Under the pieces are notes generated by a model that worked only from the letters and a program-made list of their open reading frames with translations, made no database searches and was not told the DNA's origin. This document shows, in pieces, positions 18,017 through 28,921 of a stretch of 64,000 bases of DNA. Made by a program: the position numbers and the translations under genes. The first letter of the stretch is position 1. Each line of letters opens with the position of its first letter. Source of the DNA: Aminobacter aminovorans (GTDB taxonomy: Bacteria > Pseudomonadota > Alphaproteobacteria > Rhizobiales > Rhizobiaceae); contig NZ_UFSM01000001.1 of the NCBI RefSeq assembly GCF_900445235.1, forward strand, positions 3,735,501 through 3,799,500, given 5' to 3'.

Positions 18017-18477
18017 GAGCGGGCTGCTCCGAGTTTTTCGCGTATGGCGATCATAGAGAGGGCGGCGCGGGCGGCAAAGCCACCCTTGTCACCTTCGGTA
18101 CGACGCGCACGCGCCCAAGCCTGATCGTCGTTTTCGACAGTCAGAATGCCGTTGCCAACCGCGATCGATTCCGCGACCGACAGATCCATGATTGCGCGGC
18201 AGGATTCGTTGGCGACGATATCGAAGTGATAGGTCTCGCCGCGGATGACGGTGCCGAGCGCGACATAGCCGTCATACTGCGTGCCTTCGTCGTCGGCTGC
18301 ATCGAGCGCGAACGAAATGACGGCCGGGATTTCGAGCGCTCCTGGAACGGTCACGACGTCGTAAGCTGCACCCGCAGCATCCAGCGCGGCCTTGGCGCCG
18401 TCCAGCAGCGCGTCCGAAAGGTCGTCGTAGAAGCGCGCCTCGATGATGAGGAGCTTCAGTTTCTTGTCGTTGGCCAT
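18013..18477 (-). CDS. ribH: 6,7-dimethyl-8-ribityllumazine synthase
   Basis: A 154-residue enzyme that condenses the pyrimidine intermediate with dihydroxybutanone phosphate in the penultimate riboflavin step. Conserved stretches are [34 protein letters not shown] (with the catalytic His in the RGETxHF motif) and [16 protein letters not shown]. It assembles into icosahedral or pentameric shells in the cytoplasm. It is coupled by a four-base overlap to nusB and lies 114 bases after ribE. Confidence 0.96.
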   Translation of the reverse strand: MANDKKLKLLIIEARFYDDLSDALLDGAKAALDAAGAAYDVVTVPGALEIPAVISFALDAADDEGTQYDGYVALGTVIRGETYHFDIVANESCRAIMDLSVAESIAVGNGILTVENDDQAWARARRTEGDKGGFAARAALSMIAIREKLGAARS

Positions 18478-18591
18478 GTAAAATCTCCGGCAGGAGCGGC
18501 TGACTTAGGCCGAACCGGGTGAGTTCGCAAGCGAAGTGTTAAGCACTGTGGCAGGAAACCGCTGTCCAGCGAGAAGCCGCCTTGCGTCGCC

Positions 18592-19209
18592 TCAGAGCCC
18601 TTCCCTGGCCGCCTCGGCAAGGCGCGCAGCGTAGCGAGCCATGGTGTCGATCTCGAGATTGACGCGGTCGCCAACCTTGCGCTCGCCCCAGGTCGTCACC
18701 TGCAGCGAGTGATGGATCAGCAGCACATCGAAGCGGGTGCCCTCGACCTTGTTGACGGTCAGCGACGTGCCGTCGAGCGCAACCGAGCCCTTTGGCGCGA
18801 TGAACCTGGCCAGATCGCGGGGCGCCTCGAGGCGGAAGCGTACCGCCTCGCCTTCGTCCTCGCGCGAGACGATCTCGGCCATGCCGTCGACGTGACCTGA
18901 AACGATGTGGCCGCCGAGTTCGTCGCCGATCTTCAGCGCCCGCTCGAGATTGAGCTTCTGCCCGGCCTTCCAGCTGCTCGCCGTGGTCAGGCGCAGCGCC
19001 TCTTCCCATGCCTCGACCTCGAACCAGCGGGCATTAGATGTCGCCTCGGGCAGCGTCACCACGGTCAGGCAGACGCCGGCGCAGGAAATCGATGCACCGA
19101 TGTCGATGCTCTTCGGATCATAGGCGGTGTCGATGCGCAGGCGGACGCCCTGGTCGAGCTGGGCTGCGGACGCGACTGTGGCCACGTCGGTGACGATCCC
19201 GGTAAACAT
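18592..19209 (-). CDS. ribE: Riboflavin synthase alpha subunit
   Basis: A 205-residue enzyme made of two lumazine-binding barrels. It dismutates two 6,7-dimethyl-8-ribityllumazine molecules to riboflavin. It starts with the canonical MFTGIVTD; the first barrel has SCAGVCLTVV, the second HIVSGHVDGMAEI and ALDGTSLTVN. The ATG overlaps the ribD stop (TGATG), which fixes the start. I saw no FMN riboswitch upstream of this or the neighbouring rib genes. Confidence 0.96.
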   Translation of the reverse strand: MFTGIVTDVATVASAAQLDQGVRLRIDTAYDPKSIDIGASISCAGVCLTVVTLPEATSNARWFEVEAWEEALRLTTASSWKAGQKLNLERALKIGDELGGHIVSGHVDGMAEIVSREDEGEAVRFRLEAPRDLARFIAPKGSVALDGTSLTVNKVEGTRFDVLLIHHSLQVTTWGERKVGDRVNLEIDTMARYAARLAEAAREGL

Positions 19210-20333
19210 CAGATTTCCCTTATCCATTCGGCAAAACTGTCTTCGCCATAGCGCGCCTCGCGCACCAGGCTGAACCCTGCCGGTATATGGTCGCGCCCGA
19301 TGGGGGCTGCAATGCCGTCGGTGCCGATGGCTTCGGGGCCATAGAACAGCGCGATGCGATCGACCAGCGCCTCGTCGAGGAAGGCCCGGGCGGTGTCGGC
19401 GCCGCCTTCGACGATGATGCGCGACATGCCCTGGTTGCCCAGGTCCTCGAGCAGTTCCGGCAGTGCGACGCGGCCATCATAGGTCTCGGTCGCCAGGAAT
19501 TTCACCCCGGCGCGCTCCAGTTCCGCCCGGTTGGCGGCGTGGCTGTCCGAACAGGCGGCGACGATGACAGGAACGTCGGATGCAGAACGCGCAAGCTTCG
19601 AGGTCGCAGGCAGACGTGTCAGCCTGTCGAGCACGATGCGGGCCGGCGAGCGGCTCCGCAGTCCGGGCAGCCTGACGGTGAGTTCGGGATCGTCTGCGAT
19701 GGCCGTGCCGATGCCGATCAGGATGGCATCGCATTCGGCGCGCATGACATGGACCTGGCGACGGGCGATTTCGCCGGTTATGCCGATCTGCCCCTCGCCG
19801 CGGCGGCCGATCATGCCGTCGGCGGAAAGCGCAAGCTTCAGAATCACTTCCGGGCGCTTTCTCATCGAGCGATTCATGTAGCCGGCGAGCTGGTCGGAGG
19901 CCTCCCGGGCCAGAACGCCCTCCTTGACCTCGATGCCGGCACCGCGAAGGATCGCGTAGCCCTTGCCGGAAACACGCGGATCCGGATCGCTGGCGGCGCC
20001 GACGACGCGGCTTATGCCTGAGGTAACCAGCGCATTGGCGCAAGGCGGCGTGCGGCCGTGGTGGGCACAGGGCTCGAGCGTGACATAGGCGGTGGCGCCG
20101 CGCGCCAGCTCGCCCGCTTCGGCGAGCGCTTCGGCTTCCGCATGCGGCCGCCCGCCAATGGCGGTGACGCCGCGACCGACGATGACGGGTCCATTGCCGT
20201 CGTCGCGAACGATGAGCGTGCCGACCGCCGGGTTGGTCGATGTCAGTCCGAGATGCTTGCGCGACAGCCTGAGAGCAGCTGCCATGTAGCGGCGATCAAT
20301 CCTGTCCTGCCCGGATGCACTGTTTTCGACCAT
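19209..20333 (-). CDS. ribD: Bifunctional diaminohydroxyphosphoribosylaminopyrimidine deaminase / 5-amino-6-(5-phosphoribosylamino)uracil reductase
   Basis: A 374-residue two-domain enzyme for the second and third steps of riboflavin synthesis. The N-terminal deaminase (about 1-150) has the zinc site HAEAEAL followed by PCAHHGRTPPC. The C-terminal NADPH reductase has LKLALSADGMIGRRGEGQIG and IIVEGGADTARAFLDE. The gene lies 3 bases after nrdR and overlaps ribE by one base, making an nrdR-ribD-ribE transcript likely. Confidence 0.96.
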   Translation of the reverse strand: MVENSASGQDRIDRRYMAAALRLSRKHLGLTSTNPAVGTLIVRDDGNGPVIVGRGVTAIGGRPHAEAEALAEAGELARGATAYVTLEPCAHHGRTPPCANALVTSGISRVVGAASDPDPRVSGKGYAILRGAGIEVKEGVLAREASDQLAGYMNRSMRKRPEVILKLALSADGMIGRRGEGQIGITGEIARRQVHVMRAECDAILIGIGTAIADDPELTVRLPGLRSRSPARIVLDRLTRLPATSKLARSASDVPVIVAACSDSHAANRAELERAGVKFLATETYDGRVALPELLEDLGNQGMSRIIVEGGADTARAFLDEALVDRIALFYGPEAIGTDGIAAPIGRDHIPAGFSLVREARYGEDSFAEWIREI

Positions 20334-20336
20334 CGT

Positions 20337-20801
20337 TCAGCTGGCTTCCTCGTCGCCCTTCAGTTCGCCCAGGACCTCATGGAAGTCCTTGGCCTCGCGG
20401 AAATTGCGGTAGACGGAAGCAAACCTGACATAAGCGACGTCGTCGAGCGTCTTCAACGCCTCCATCACCAGGCGGCCGATTTCGCCAGACGGAATCTCGG
20501 TTTCGCCGGAGCTTTCGAGCTGGCGGACGATGCCGGTGACGGCACGCTCGATGCGCTCGGGATCGACATTGCGCTTGCGCACGGCGATCTCGACCGAACG
20601 GGCCAGCTTGTCGCGATCGAACGGCACCTTGCGGCCGGTCTTCTTGAGCACCACGAGGTCGCGCAGCTGGACACGCTCGAAGGTGGTGAAGCGGCCGCCG
20701 CAGACCGGGCAGATTCGCCGGCGACGGATCGCGGCACCATCCTCGGCCGGACGCGAGTCCTTCACCTGCGTGTCTTCAGACTGGCAATATGGGCAACGCA
20801 T
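20337..20801 (-). CDS. nrdR: Transcriptional repressor NrdR
   Basis: A 154-residue repressor of ribonucleotide reductase genes. It has an N-terminal zinc ribbon ([20 protein letters not shown] ... [18 protein letters not shown]) and an ATP-cone domain beginning [20 protein letters not shown] that senses ATP/d[23 protein letters not shown] closes the conserved part. Position between glyA and ribD on the same strand is conserved in rhizobia. Confidence 0.97.
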   Translation of the reverse strand: MRCPYCQSEDTQVKDSRPAEDGAAIRRRRICPVCGGRFTTFERVQLRDLVVLKKTGRKVPFDRDKLARSVEIAVRKRNVDPERIERAVTGIVRQLESSGETEIPSGEIGRLVMEALKTLDDVAYVRFASVYRNFREAKDFHEVLGELKGDEEAS

Positions 20802-20863
20802 CGTTCAGCCTTGTCATTCGAATCCTCGACGGGGAAAGGCTTAATGCATCATCCGGCAAAGCA

Positions 20864-20898
20864 GAAGCCCCATGCCGGGACGACCGGCATGGGGCTTC
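20864..20898 (-). terminator. Hairpin terminator after glyA
   Basis: GAAGCCCCATGCCGG pairs perfectly over 15 bases with CCGGCATGGGGCTTC. On the minus strand only a short TGCTTT follows, so termination relies mainly on stem strength. It isolates glyA from nrdR. Confidence 0.75.
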
Positions 20899-20942
20899 GA
20901 AACGTGAAGGCCCTTTTATGACCCGACCAAGGCTAGGGATGC

Positions 20943-22244
<1,302 letters not shown>

Positions 22245-22474
22245 CGGTTCTGATCCTTGCTGTTCCGGGGACTGGTCCGGAGGGGCATCGGGGAAGTTCG
22301 GCGGCCATTAACATACTTGCCCCAGCGTCGCCACGTGCGGTGCGAAATTTCGTGGTCGCATTTGGACCAAACCGCCACTGCAACAAAAAAACAGACCCGG
22401 GAAAGCCTGCTGGATAACGCAAGCACTCCTTGCGAGGAACTTGACGCACAAGGTTCCCCCGGCAAAATACCGTC

Positions 22475-22975
22475 ATGAAAAAGATATCGCTCGAATTGAT
22501 GCTGCGCGGCGAGCAGCAAAGCCCGCTCTGGCCTGACAACACGCTGGGGAAAATCGGGTACTTCCTCGGAACACCCGATCGCTGGGACTTCGCGAACGAA
22601 AGCTTCTTCTCGTGCCAGCTTGGTTACGCTGACTTCGAGATCAATCTTCAGGCGCGCGACAACCAGATTGTCGTGACCAGGTTCTGGGTGGAACTTTGGG
22701 ACACGCCGGAAGGCGAACCGTCCCCCAAGAAGACACGCATCCGCCTCGCACGCGGGATTAAGGTGGAGCTGGACCGCGTCCAGCCCGGGCTTGCGCTTGC
22801 CGATGCCCGAACCTTGCTGGACTCTCTTGGCGTCAAGTTTCAGGAGTTCGATCGCAACGACGCATCCGAAATTGTCAAAGAGTTCAGGACAGTGTCAAAC
22901 GCCGAGCTGTTGTTCTTCCGCGGTCCGGATGGACCGGTCCTGATGGAAGTCCATTTCTTCTCGGCAGACGAGTAG
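22475..22975 (+). CDS. Hypothetical 166-residue protein
   Basis: No family recognised. There is no signal peptide or membrane span. The sequence is a soluble alpha/beta type with GKIGYFLGTPDRWDFANESF, YADFEINLQARDNQIVVTRF, WVELWD and a C-terminal ELLFFRGPDGPVLMEVHFFS, resembling small proteins of immunity-like or SUKH/DUF-type folds, but that is only an impression. Codon use fits the genome less well than its neighbours, and the ribosome-binding site is poor. It is divergent from glyA and convergent with ldtP, with a shared terminator behind it. Confidence 0.6.
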   Translation: MKKISLELMLRGEQQSPLWPDNTLGKIGYFLGTPDRWDFANESFFSCQLGYADFEINLQARDNQIVVTRFWVELWDTPEGEPSPKKTRIRLARGIKVELDRVQPGLALADARTLLDSLGVKFQEFDRNDASEIVKEFRTVSNAELLFFRGPDGPVLMEVHFFSADE

Positions 22976-23017
22976 AAGACAGCCGCCACCTCATCGGCCG
23001 ATGCCCGCAGCAAGCAC

Positions 23018-23047
23018 AAAAAAGCCGCCCCGAAAGGCGGCTTTTTT
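23018..23047. terminator. Bidirectional rho-independent terminator
   Basis: AAAAAAGCCGCC pairs perfectly with GGCGGCTTTTTT around CCGAAA. With A6 on one side and T6 on the other it serves both the rightward hypothetical gene and the leftward L,D-transpeptidase gene. Confidence 0.93.
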
Positions 23048-23063
23048 GGCTTGTCGCTGCGGC

Positions 23064-24317
23064 TCAGAGAGCCGAGGTGATCTGCAGCTCGTCGACGCCA
23101 TCGCGGCCATAGATGTCGTCGCGGAACTGCACGACACCATCGCCGGTCGACCATGCCGAGACGTAGGTGAAATAGACCGGCACCGGATTGGTGACGGGGA
23201 CCGGGGTATTTTCGCCCGACTTGATGGCCTGCTCGAAATGCGAGCGGCTCCAGCCCGGCGTGTCACGCAGGATCCAGGTGACGAGGTCGCGCACGTTCTG
23301 GACGCGCACGCAGCCCGAGGAGTCGAAGCGCATCAGCTTGCCGAACAGGCTCTGCTGCGGCGTATCGTGCATGTAGACGCCATCCGGGCTGGGGAAGTTG
23401 ATCTTCACCGACGCCATGGCGTTGTTGGCGCCCGGATCCTGGCGGAAGCGGTACTTCGCCGCCTCTTCCGTCGACCAGTCGACATTCATCGGATCGACTT
23501 CGCTGCCATCCGGCGCAAACAGGCGGATCTTGTTGTCGGTCAGGTAGTTCGGGTTCTTGCGCATCAGCGGGATGATGTCCTTGCGGACGATCGACACCGG
23601 TGCGTTCCAGTAGGGGTTGACGACGATCTCGTTGATCTTCGAATTGACGATCGGCGACTGGCGGTCGACCTTGCCGACGATTGCGGTATGGCGCAGCACG
23701 ACGCGGTCGTTCTCGACGGCTTCGACCTGGGCAGCCGGAATGTTGACGTTGACATAGCGCTGGCCGAGCGTGCCGGCCTGGGCCTGGATACGGCCAAGGT
23801 TGGTCTCGAGCTGGCCGAGGCGAATCTGGGCGCTGATGTTCATCGCCGCATAGGTGTACTGGCCCATGACGCCGTCATCCGGCAGGCCGTGGCGTGCCTG
23901 GAAGCGCTTCAAGGCGGCGTCGACATAGGTGTCGAAGGAATCGGAAAGGCCAGCGCGCGGCGACAGGTCGCCCGAAACCATCAGGCGCTTGCGCAGCAGC
24001 TGGACATCGGGGTCCTCGACGCCGAGCCTGAGTTTCTTGGCGGCCGGTACGACCGGCCAACCGCCCTGGGCGACGATGTTCTGGTACTGGGCAATCGCCT
24101 GCTGGGTGAAAGCAGCCGTCTGCGCGGTGAAGACCGGCAGCGTGCTGGCAACCTTGGCGCCCTGGCTGACGCGGGCGTCGAACTGGTCGTCCCAATTGCC
24201 GCGGCGCGACGAGCCGAGAACTTCGCCGATCACGTCCTGAGCGCTGGCTGCGCCCGACAAGGCTGCCATGGCGATTGCGCCGGCACCGGAGAGAAAGAAA
24301 CGGCGGTTCGTTTTCAT
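23064..24317 (-). CDS. ldtP: L,D-transpeptidase family protein (YkuD domain), LdtP-like
   Basis: A 417-residue periplasmic protein. It begins MKTNRRFFLSGAGAIAMAAL, a signal with a twin-arginine-like RRFF. A peptidoglycan-binding repeat (DAALKRFQARHGLPDDGVMG) lies in the middle. The YkuD domain follows: TAIVGKVDRQSPIVNSKI, MHDTPQQSLFGKLMRFDSSG and the catalytic CVRV. Such enzymes form 3-3 peptidoglycan crosslinks or attach proteins. Adjacent to a MarR gene equivalent to LdtR, it matches the ldtR-ldtP pair studied in Liberibacter and Sinorhizobium, where LdtR controls ldtP in osmotic and wall stress. An ATG 15 bases upstream is an alternative start. Confidence 0.88.
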   Translation of the reverse strand: MKTNRRFFLSGAGAIAMAALSGAASAQDVIGEVLGSSRRGNWDDQFDARVSQGAKVASTLPVFTAQTAAFTQQAIAQYQNIVAQGGWPVVPAAKKLRLGVEDPDVQLLRKRLMVSGDLSPRAGLSDSFDTYVDAALKRFQARHGLPDDGVMGQYTYAAMNISAQIRLGQLETNLGRIQAQAGTLGQRYVNVNIPAAQVEAVENDRVVLRHTAIVGKVDRQSPIVNSKINEIVVNPYWNAPVSIVRKDIIPLMRKNPNYLTDNKIRLFAPDGSEVDPMNVDWSTEEAAKYRFRQDPGANNAMASVKINFPSPDGVYMHDTPQQSLFGKLMRFDSSGCVRVQNVRDLVTWILRDTPGWSRSHFEQAIKSGENTPVPVTNPVPVYFTYVSAWSTGDGVVQFRDDIYGRDGVDELQITSAL

Positions 24318-24557
24318 GGACGTTCCAGACATATTCGCGCAACACAACCGGCAGGAAATCTCCGGCGACGATATGACGGCCATACTTAACAATTAGCCAA
24401 CCATAACCCGGCATCACTAAGGCGTGAAACGCGACTTCATCGCACGGGTTGCTGACGGCCGAACAGGCAGATCTGGCACATCACAGCTTCCCGATAGTCA
24501 TTCGAATATGGCGGCAACATGGCTGCCGCGCCTTCCATTGAATGTCGGTGCGCTAAA

Positions 24558-24613
24558 AAAGGAAGGACCGGTGCATTTCTGCAACCGGCCCTGCGACTGG
24601 AGGTCGTTCCTTT
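24558..24613 (-). terminator. Complex stem-loop with T run, probable terminator of the ldtR transcript
   Basis: The outer arms AAAGGAAGGACC and GGTCGTTCCTTT pair over 12 bases with one mismatch. Inside is a second hairpin, CCGGTGCA and TGCAACCGG. Read leftward, the outer stem ends in TTTTTT. It lies about 120 bases after the ldtR stop. Confidence 0.65.
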
Positions 24614-24621
24614 GGAAGCAT

Positions 24622-24717
24622 GGGAACAGGGCCGTAAGGCAGAAGGGCGTCAGAAATGGAGCGTGGCACCTGGGGTCACGTCGACCTGTCGCCCTGCTGC
24701 CTTACTGCCCTGTTCCC
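24622..24717. repeat. Large palindrome: 28-base inverted repeat directly after ldtR
   Basis: The arms 24622-24649 and 24690-24717 are complementary at 26 of 28 positions (left arm begins GGGAACAGGGCCGTAAGGCA) around a 40-base loop. The right arm ends 14 bases from the ldtR stop codon. The mix of GCCCT, GCTGCC and TTACT blocks looks like an interspersed palindromic unit. Apart from this and the adjacent stem-loop, the 414-base gap between ldtP and ldtR holds no supported gene. Confidence 0.8.
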
Positions 24718-24731
24718 GCTTGCCTGCACGC

Positions 24732-25247
24732 TTACATCCGGTAGGCGATGGTGTCGTTCCAGAAGCGGTCGAGGCGCTGCAGGGCACGGTTCATCTGCTT
24801 GAACTCGTCGGTGTTGATGCCGCCGACATGCTCGATCGAACCGACATGGCGGTCATAGAGACCTGCAACAACCTCAGCGACGTCCTGGCCCTTCGGCGTC
24901 AGGCTGACACGGACCGAGCGGCGGTCGATGCGCGAGCGCTGGTGGTTGATGAAACCGAGCTCGACAAGCTTCTTGAGGTTGTAGGAGACGTTCGAGCCCA
25001 GATAGTAGCCGCGTGAGCGCAATTCGCCGGCGGTCAGTTCTGCATTGCCGATGTTGAAGAGCAGCAGAGCCTGGATCGCATTGATGTCGCTGCGGCCGTT
25101 GCGATCGAACTCATCCTTGATAACGTCAAGAAGACGACGATGAAGTCTTTCAACAAGCTGCAGAGATTCCATGTAAAGCGAACGGATCGCTTCGTTACGG
25201 TCCTCGGAAACCATGGCGGGCTTGGCCACCTGACGCGAATTGATCAT
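24732..25247 (-). CDS. ldtR: MarR family regulator LdtR
   Basis: A 171-residue winged-helix regulator. The core is SDINAIQALLLFNIGNAELT, then AGELRSRGYYLGSNVSYNLK (recognition helix region, about 85-105), then KLVELGFINHQRSRIDRRSV with the MarR wing. Sequence and position next to an L,D-transpeptidase gene match LdtR, described in Candidatus Liberibacter asiaticus and Sinorhizobium as the regulator of ldtP and of osmotic tolerance, with small phenolic ligands. The start ATG follows GAGAGGCAAAG. The gene is probably monocistronic, given the structures behind it. Confidence 0.88.
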   Translation of the reverse strand: MINSRQVAKPAMVSEDRNEAIRSLYMESLQLVERLHRRLLDVIKDEFDRNGRSDINAIQALLLFNIGNAELTAGELRSRGYYLGSNVSYNLKKLVELGFINHQRSRIDRRSVRVSLTPKGQDVAEVVAGLYDRHVGSIEHVGGINTDEFKQMNRALQRLDRFWNDTIAYRM

Positions 25248-25562
25248 TGTCTTTGCCTCTCTGTTTTCGCCTGGTGACTTTTTTGTTTGATGTCACCTTG
25301 ATCGCGAACTTATCGAATACCCATAAAATTCGACTTAAACGTCAGGCTTAACAAGGGCTTACCGGGGACAGGTTTCGAAAGAGGGTTAACGAAACCCACT
25401 TCGAGTAAGAATAATTAACCTTGTATTTTACGGGATTGCAGCCAACGCACTGAAAGCGTTGGCTGGGGGCAATTCCGGGCAAAGCGTTGAAGCGGCTTTC
25501 CGTCCGGAATTGCGCAAAAACAAAAGACAGAGAGATCGCGCTGCGAAGAAGAGCGGAAACGC
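25248..25562. other. AT-rich intergenic region upstream of ldtR
   Basis: This 315-base gap is clearly lower in GC than its surroundings between 25260 and 25435 and should hold the ldtR promoter. It contains the short inverted repeat GGGTTAACGAAACCC (25384-25398) and a hairpin (25439-25465, see separate entry). No open frame in it looks coding. Confidence 0.6.
25439..25465 (-). other. Hairpin downstream of the DUF6163-like gene
   Basis: CAGCCAACGC pairs perfectly with GCGTTGGCTG around ACTGAAA. No T run follows on the minus strand. It lies about 100 bases behind the small membrane-protein gene and may stabilise its mRNA end. Confidence 0.5.
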
Positions 25563-25985
25563 CTAGTGCGCGGCGCGGCGCCTCTTCAGGTGCAGGACGA
25601 TGCGGAAGGCCGCGTAGATCAAGGCCACCGCAATGTGGGAGGCGACGATCAGCGGCCGGCTTCCGAACAGTTCGGGGAAACCTGCATACATGGCGATCTC
25701 GGTCACGGCGCAAATGAACCAGATGACCGGCCCCCAGGACGACAGCATCCACAGGCCGATGGCGGCGAAGGGGAAAAACACCGATAGCGTCACCGCTGCG
25801 ACCTGCCAATGAATCGGCATCAGGTCGAAACGCCAGAGCGGGCCGTCATAGAGGCCGATGAGGCGAACCCAGTAGAGGATGCCAAACAGCAGGCAATAGC
25901 CTGCCACCACGCGCAGAAACAAGGCGAAGGCGCTCTCTATCGCCGACGGATGCATCTCGCGCAGGCGGCTTGCGCTGTCGGTCAC
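25563..25985 (-). CDS. Small four-span membrane protein, DUF6163-like
   Basis: A 140-residue protein with four predicted transmembrane helices: FALFLRVVAGYCLLFGILYW, WQVAAVTLSVFFPFAAIGLW, WGPVIWFICAVTEIAMYAGF and LIVASHIAVALIYAAFRIVL, ending in a basic KRRRAAH tail. I chose the GTG start because it overlaps the stop codon of the upstream hydratase gene as GTGA; longer frames run inside that gene. The pairing with an enoyl-CoA hydratase/hydrolase gene is common in rhizobia. Function unknown. Confidence 0.75.
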   Translation of the reverse strand: MTDSASRLREMHPSAIESAFALFLRVVAGYCLLFGILYWVRLIGLYDGPLWRFDLMPIHWQVAAVTLSVFFPFAAIGLWMLSSWGPVIWFICAVTEIAMYAGFPELFGSRPLIVASHIAVALIYAAFRIVLHLKRRRAAH

Positions 25986-27025
25986 AGGGCAAGTTCCCTG
26001 TCGCCAAGCGTTTCGAAATAGCGGTCGATGTCGAGCGGATCGACATCCTCGAGCCGGGCCGGTTGCCATTGCGGCGTCGACCCCTTGTCGACCAGCACGG
26101 CGCGGATGCCTTCATAGAAGTCGCGGCCGGCCAGCATGCGGTTGAGGATGCGAAACTCCATCCGCATGCAGTCTTCCATCGACATTGTCAGGCCGGCCCT
26201 CACCTGCCGGAACGCAACCGACAGGCTGGTGGGCGAACGCTGCAGGATGGTCGCGAGCGTCTTCCGGGCGAACTCGCTCGAATCCGTTTCCAGGCTTGAG
26301 ATGACGTCGGACAGTGTCGGCGCGGAGAAATGCCTGGCGATCGCCTCAAGCGTTTCGCGCTCGGTCTCGCGCTTGGCCGGGCGGAAGAAGTTGCGCAGCA
26401 TCGCCTCCGGCTCGCCGGTTTCGCACAGGCGCTCCAGCAGCCCGATCTGCCCGTCAGCCGAAATCGTGTGTGTCGCAAGGCCCGACCACAACGCGTCGCC
26501 ATAACGGATCCGGTTGCCGGTCAGCGCTAGGTACATGCCGAAATGGCCGCCGAGGTCGGGCAGCAAATGGCTGCCGCCGACGTCGGGGAAGAAGCCGATA
26601 CCGACTTCGGGCATGGCGAATTGCGCGTTTTCGGTCAGCACCCGATGCGAGCCATGAAAGGAGATGCCGACGCCACCGCCCATGACGATGCCGTCGATGA
26701 ACGAAACATATGGCTTGGTATAGCGCTGGATCTGGGTATTGAGCCGGTATTCATCGGCGAAGAAGTCCACCGGCGCATGGCCGGCGAGGCCGGCGTGATA
26801 GACGTGCAGGATATCGCCGCCGGCACAAAATGCCCTGCCCTCGGCCTTGACCACGACGATGGCGACGTTGGGGTCGACCTGCCATGCGGTGAGTGCCCTG
26901 GACAGTGCCAGGACCATCTTGTGGGTCAGTGCGTTCAGCGCCTGCGGTCGCGTCAGCGTGACGATGCCGGCGGCTCCGGAGCGCTCGAAGCGGATTTCGT
27001 CGTCGCCGCCAAAGTCCATGTCCAC
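25982..27025 (-). CDS. Enoyl-CoA hydratase/isomerase family protein, 3-hydroxyisobutyryl-CoA hydrolase type
   Basis: A 347-residue crotonase-fold enzyme. Oxyanion-hole segments are AEGRAFCAGGDI and DGIVMGGGVGISFHGSHRVL; the following FAMPEVGIGFFPDVGGSHLL contains the Glu and Asp positions typical of 3-hydroxyisobutyryl-CoA hydrolases (HIBCH), as does the C-terminal half (FRQVRAGLTMSMEDCMRMEF). These features and the length favour HIBCH, which acts in valine breakdown, over a simple hydratase. A GTG start is well placed behind GAGGG; ATG 27019 is possible. It is coupled to the DUF6163-like gene. Confidence 0.88.
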   Translation of the reverse strand: MDMDFGGDDEIRFERSGAAGIVTLTRPQALNALTHKMVLALSRALTAWQVDPNVAIVVVKAEGRAFCAGGDILHVYHAGLAGHAPVDFFADEYRLNTQIQRYTKPYVSFIDGIVMGGGVGISFHGSHRVLTENAQFAMPEVGIGFFPDVGGSHLLPDLGGHFGMYLALTGNRIRYGDALWSGLATHTISADGQIGLLERLCETGEPEAMLRNFFRPAKRETERETLEAIARHFSAPTLSDVISSLETDSSEFARKTLATILQRSPTSLSVAFRQVRAGLTMSMEDCMRMEFRILNRMLAGRDFYEGIRAVLVDKGSTPQWQPARLEDVDPLDIDRYFETLGDRELAL

Positions 27026-27162
27026 TGGAATCCCTCACATCAGGCTGAGTGTGCAGAGCTAATGTGGAGCGCATGGGTGCGTCAATGCCGCAGGTCCCAT
27101 CCTGCATCTTGGTCTTGGGCAAACCGGCATGCTAAAAACTGCACAATTGCCGGAGAATACCG

Positions 27163-28194
<1,032 letters not shown>

Positions 28195-28310
28195 GGTCGA
28201 GCGTCTCTCCAAGAGGATTTCCGCCAGCTGGCGCCGGGATTCTTGAATCCGCCGCCGCAATTCCCATTTGTTTCCGGCGCGGGCAATCTCGTCCGCCCAT
28301 AGAGGAAGTC

Positions 28311-28781
28311 ATGACCGCACGCGTTCTGGACGGCGAAATCATCAACAGCAGGCTCGACGACAGCCGCGCCTATGACGGCGTACGTACTCGCCGCATCCTG
28401 GCGTTCCTGATCGACTATCTGATCGTCGGCCTTCTGATGATCCCCTTCGCCATCGTCATCTTCTTTCTCGGCGTGCTGACGCTCGGCCTTGGCTGGGCGC
28501 TGTTCGGCGTCCTGTTTCCGGCAGTTGCCCTGCTTTACATCTGGATGACGCTCGGTGGGCCGAACCAGGCCACGACGGGCATGCGCATGATGGGCATCCG
28601 GCTCGACCGGCTCGACGGCAGGCCGATCGATGGCCTTCTGGCGGTGGTTCACTCGGTGCTGTTCTGGGCCGGCAACGTCGTTTTGACGCCGCTGGTGCTG
28701 CTGGTTTCGCTGTTTTCCGACCGCAAGCGCACGCTGCATGATCTGCTGCTTGGCACCGTGGTCAGCCGCAGCGACAGCTAA
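28311..28781 (+). CDS. RDD family membrane protein
   Basis: A 156-residue protein with an N-terminal VRTRRILAFLIDYLIVGLLM, which contains the conserved R...D of the RDD domain, followed by two more membrane spans and the end motif FSDRKRTLHDLLLGTVVSRS. RDD proteins are small inner-membrane proteins, some implicated in ion transport or stress, with no general function. It is preceded by AGAGGAAGTC and lies between hemB and bpt on the same strand, an order seen in other rhizobia. Confidence 0.9.
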   Translation: MTARVLDGEIINSRLDDSRAYDGVRTRRILAFLIDYLIVGLLMIPFAIVIFFLGVLTLGLGWALFGVLFPAVALLYIWMTLGGPNQATTGMRMMGIRLDRLDGRPIDGLLAVVHSVLFWAGNVVLTPLVLLVSLFSDRKRTLHDLLLGTVVSRSDS

Positions 28782-28921
28782 AATTGCCATTCGGCGAGTC
28801 AAAACCGGCACTTGCGCCAAAATGTGAAGGCAAAGAATCGGCTTGCCTTCATATTCATGTTGAATTTTTCGCAGGCAGCGCCAAGCTAGGGAACATTGAT
28901 TGGGAGTCTTCCTGACGCTCG

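Noticed and set aside
18478..18591. FMN riboswitch near the riboflavin genes
   Set aside because: The gaps before ribH, ribE and glyA are too short or lack the conserved RFN core.
24572..24583. TGCATTTCTGCA as an LdtR operator
   Set aside because: It is the loop end of a terminator-like stem behind ldtR, and the spacer does not fit what I recall of the LdtR site.
24424..24744. 106-codon plus-strand frame between ldtP and ldtR
   Set aside because: It runs through the two large inverted repeats and has no domain, ribosome-binding site or coding-like composition.
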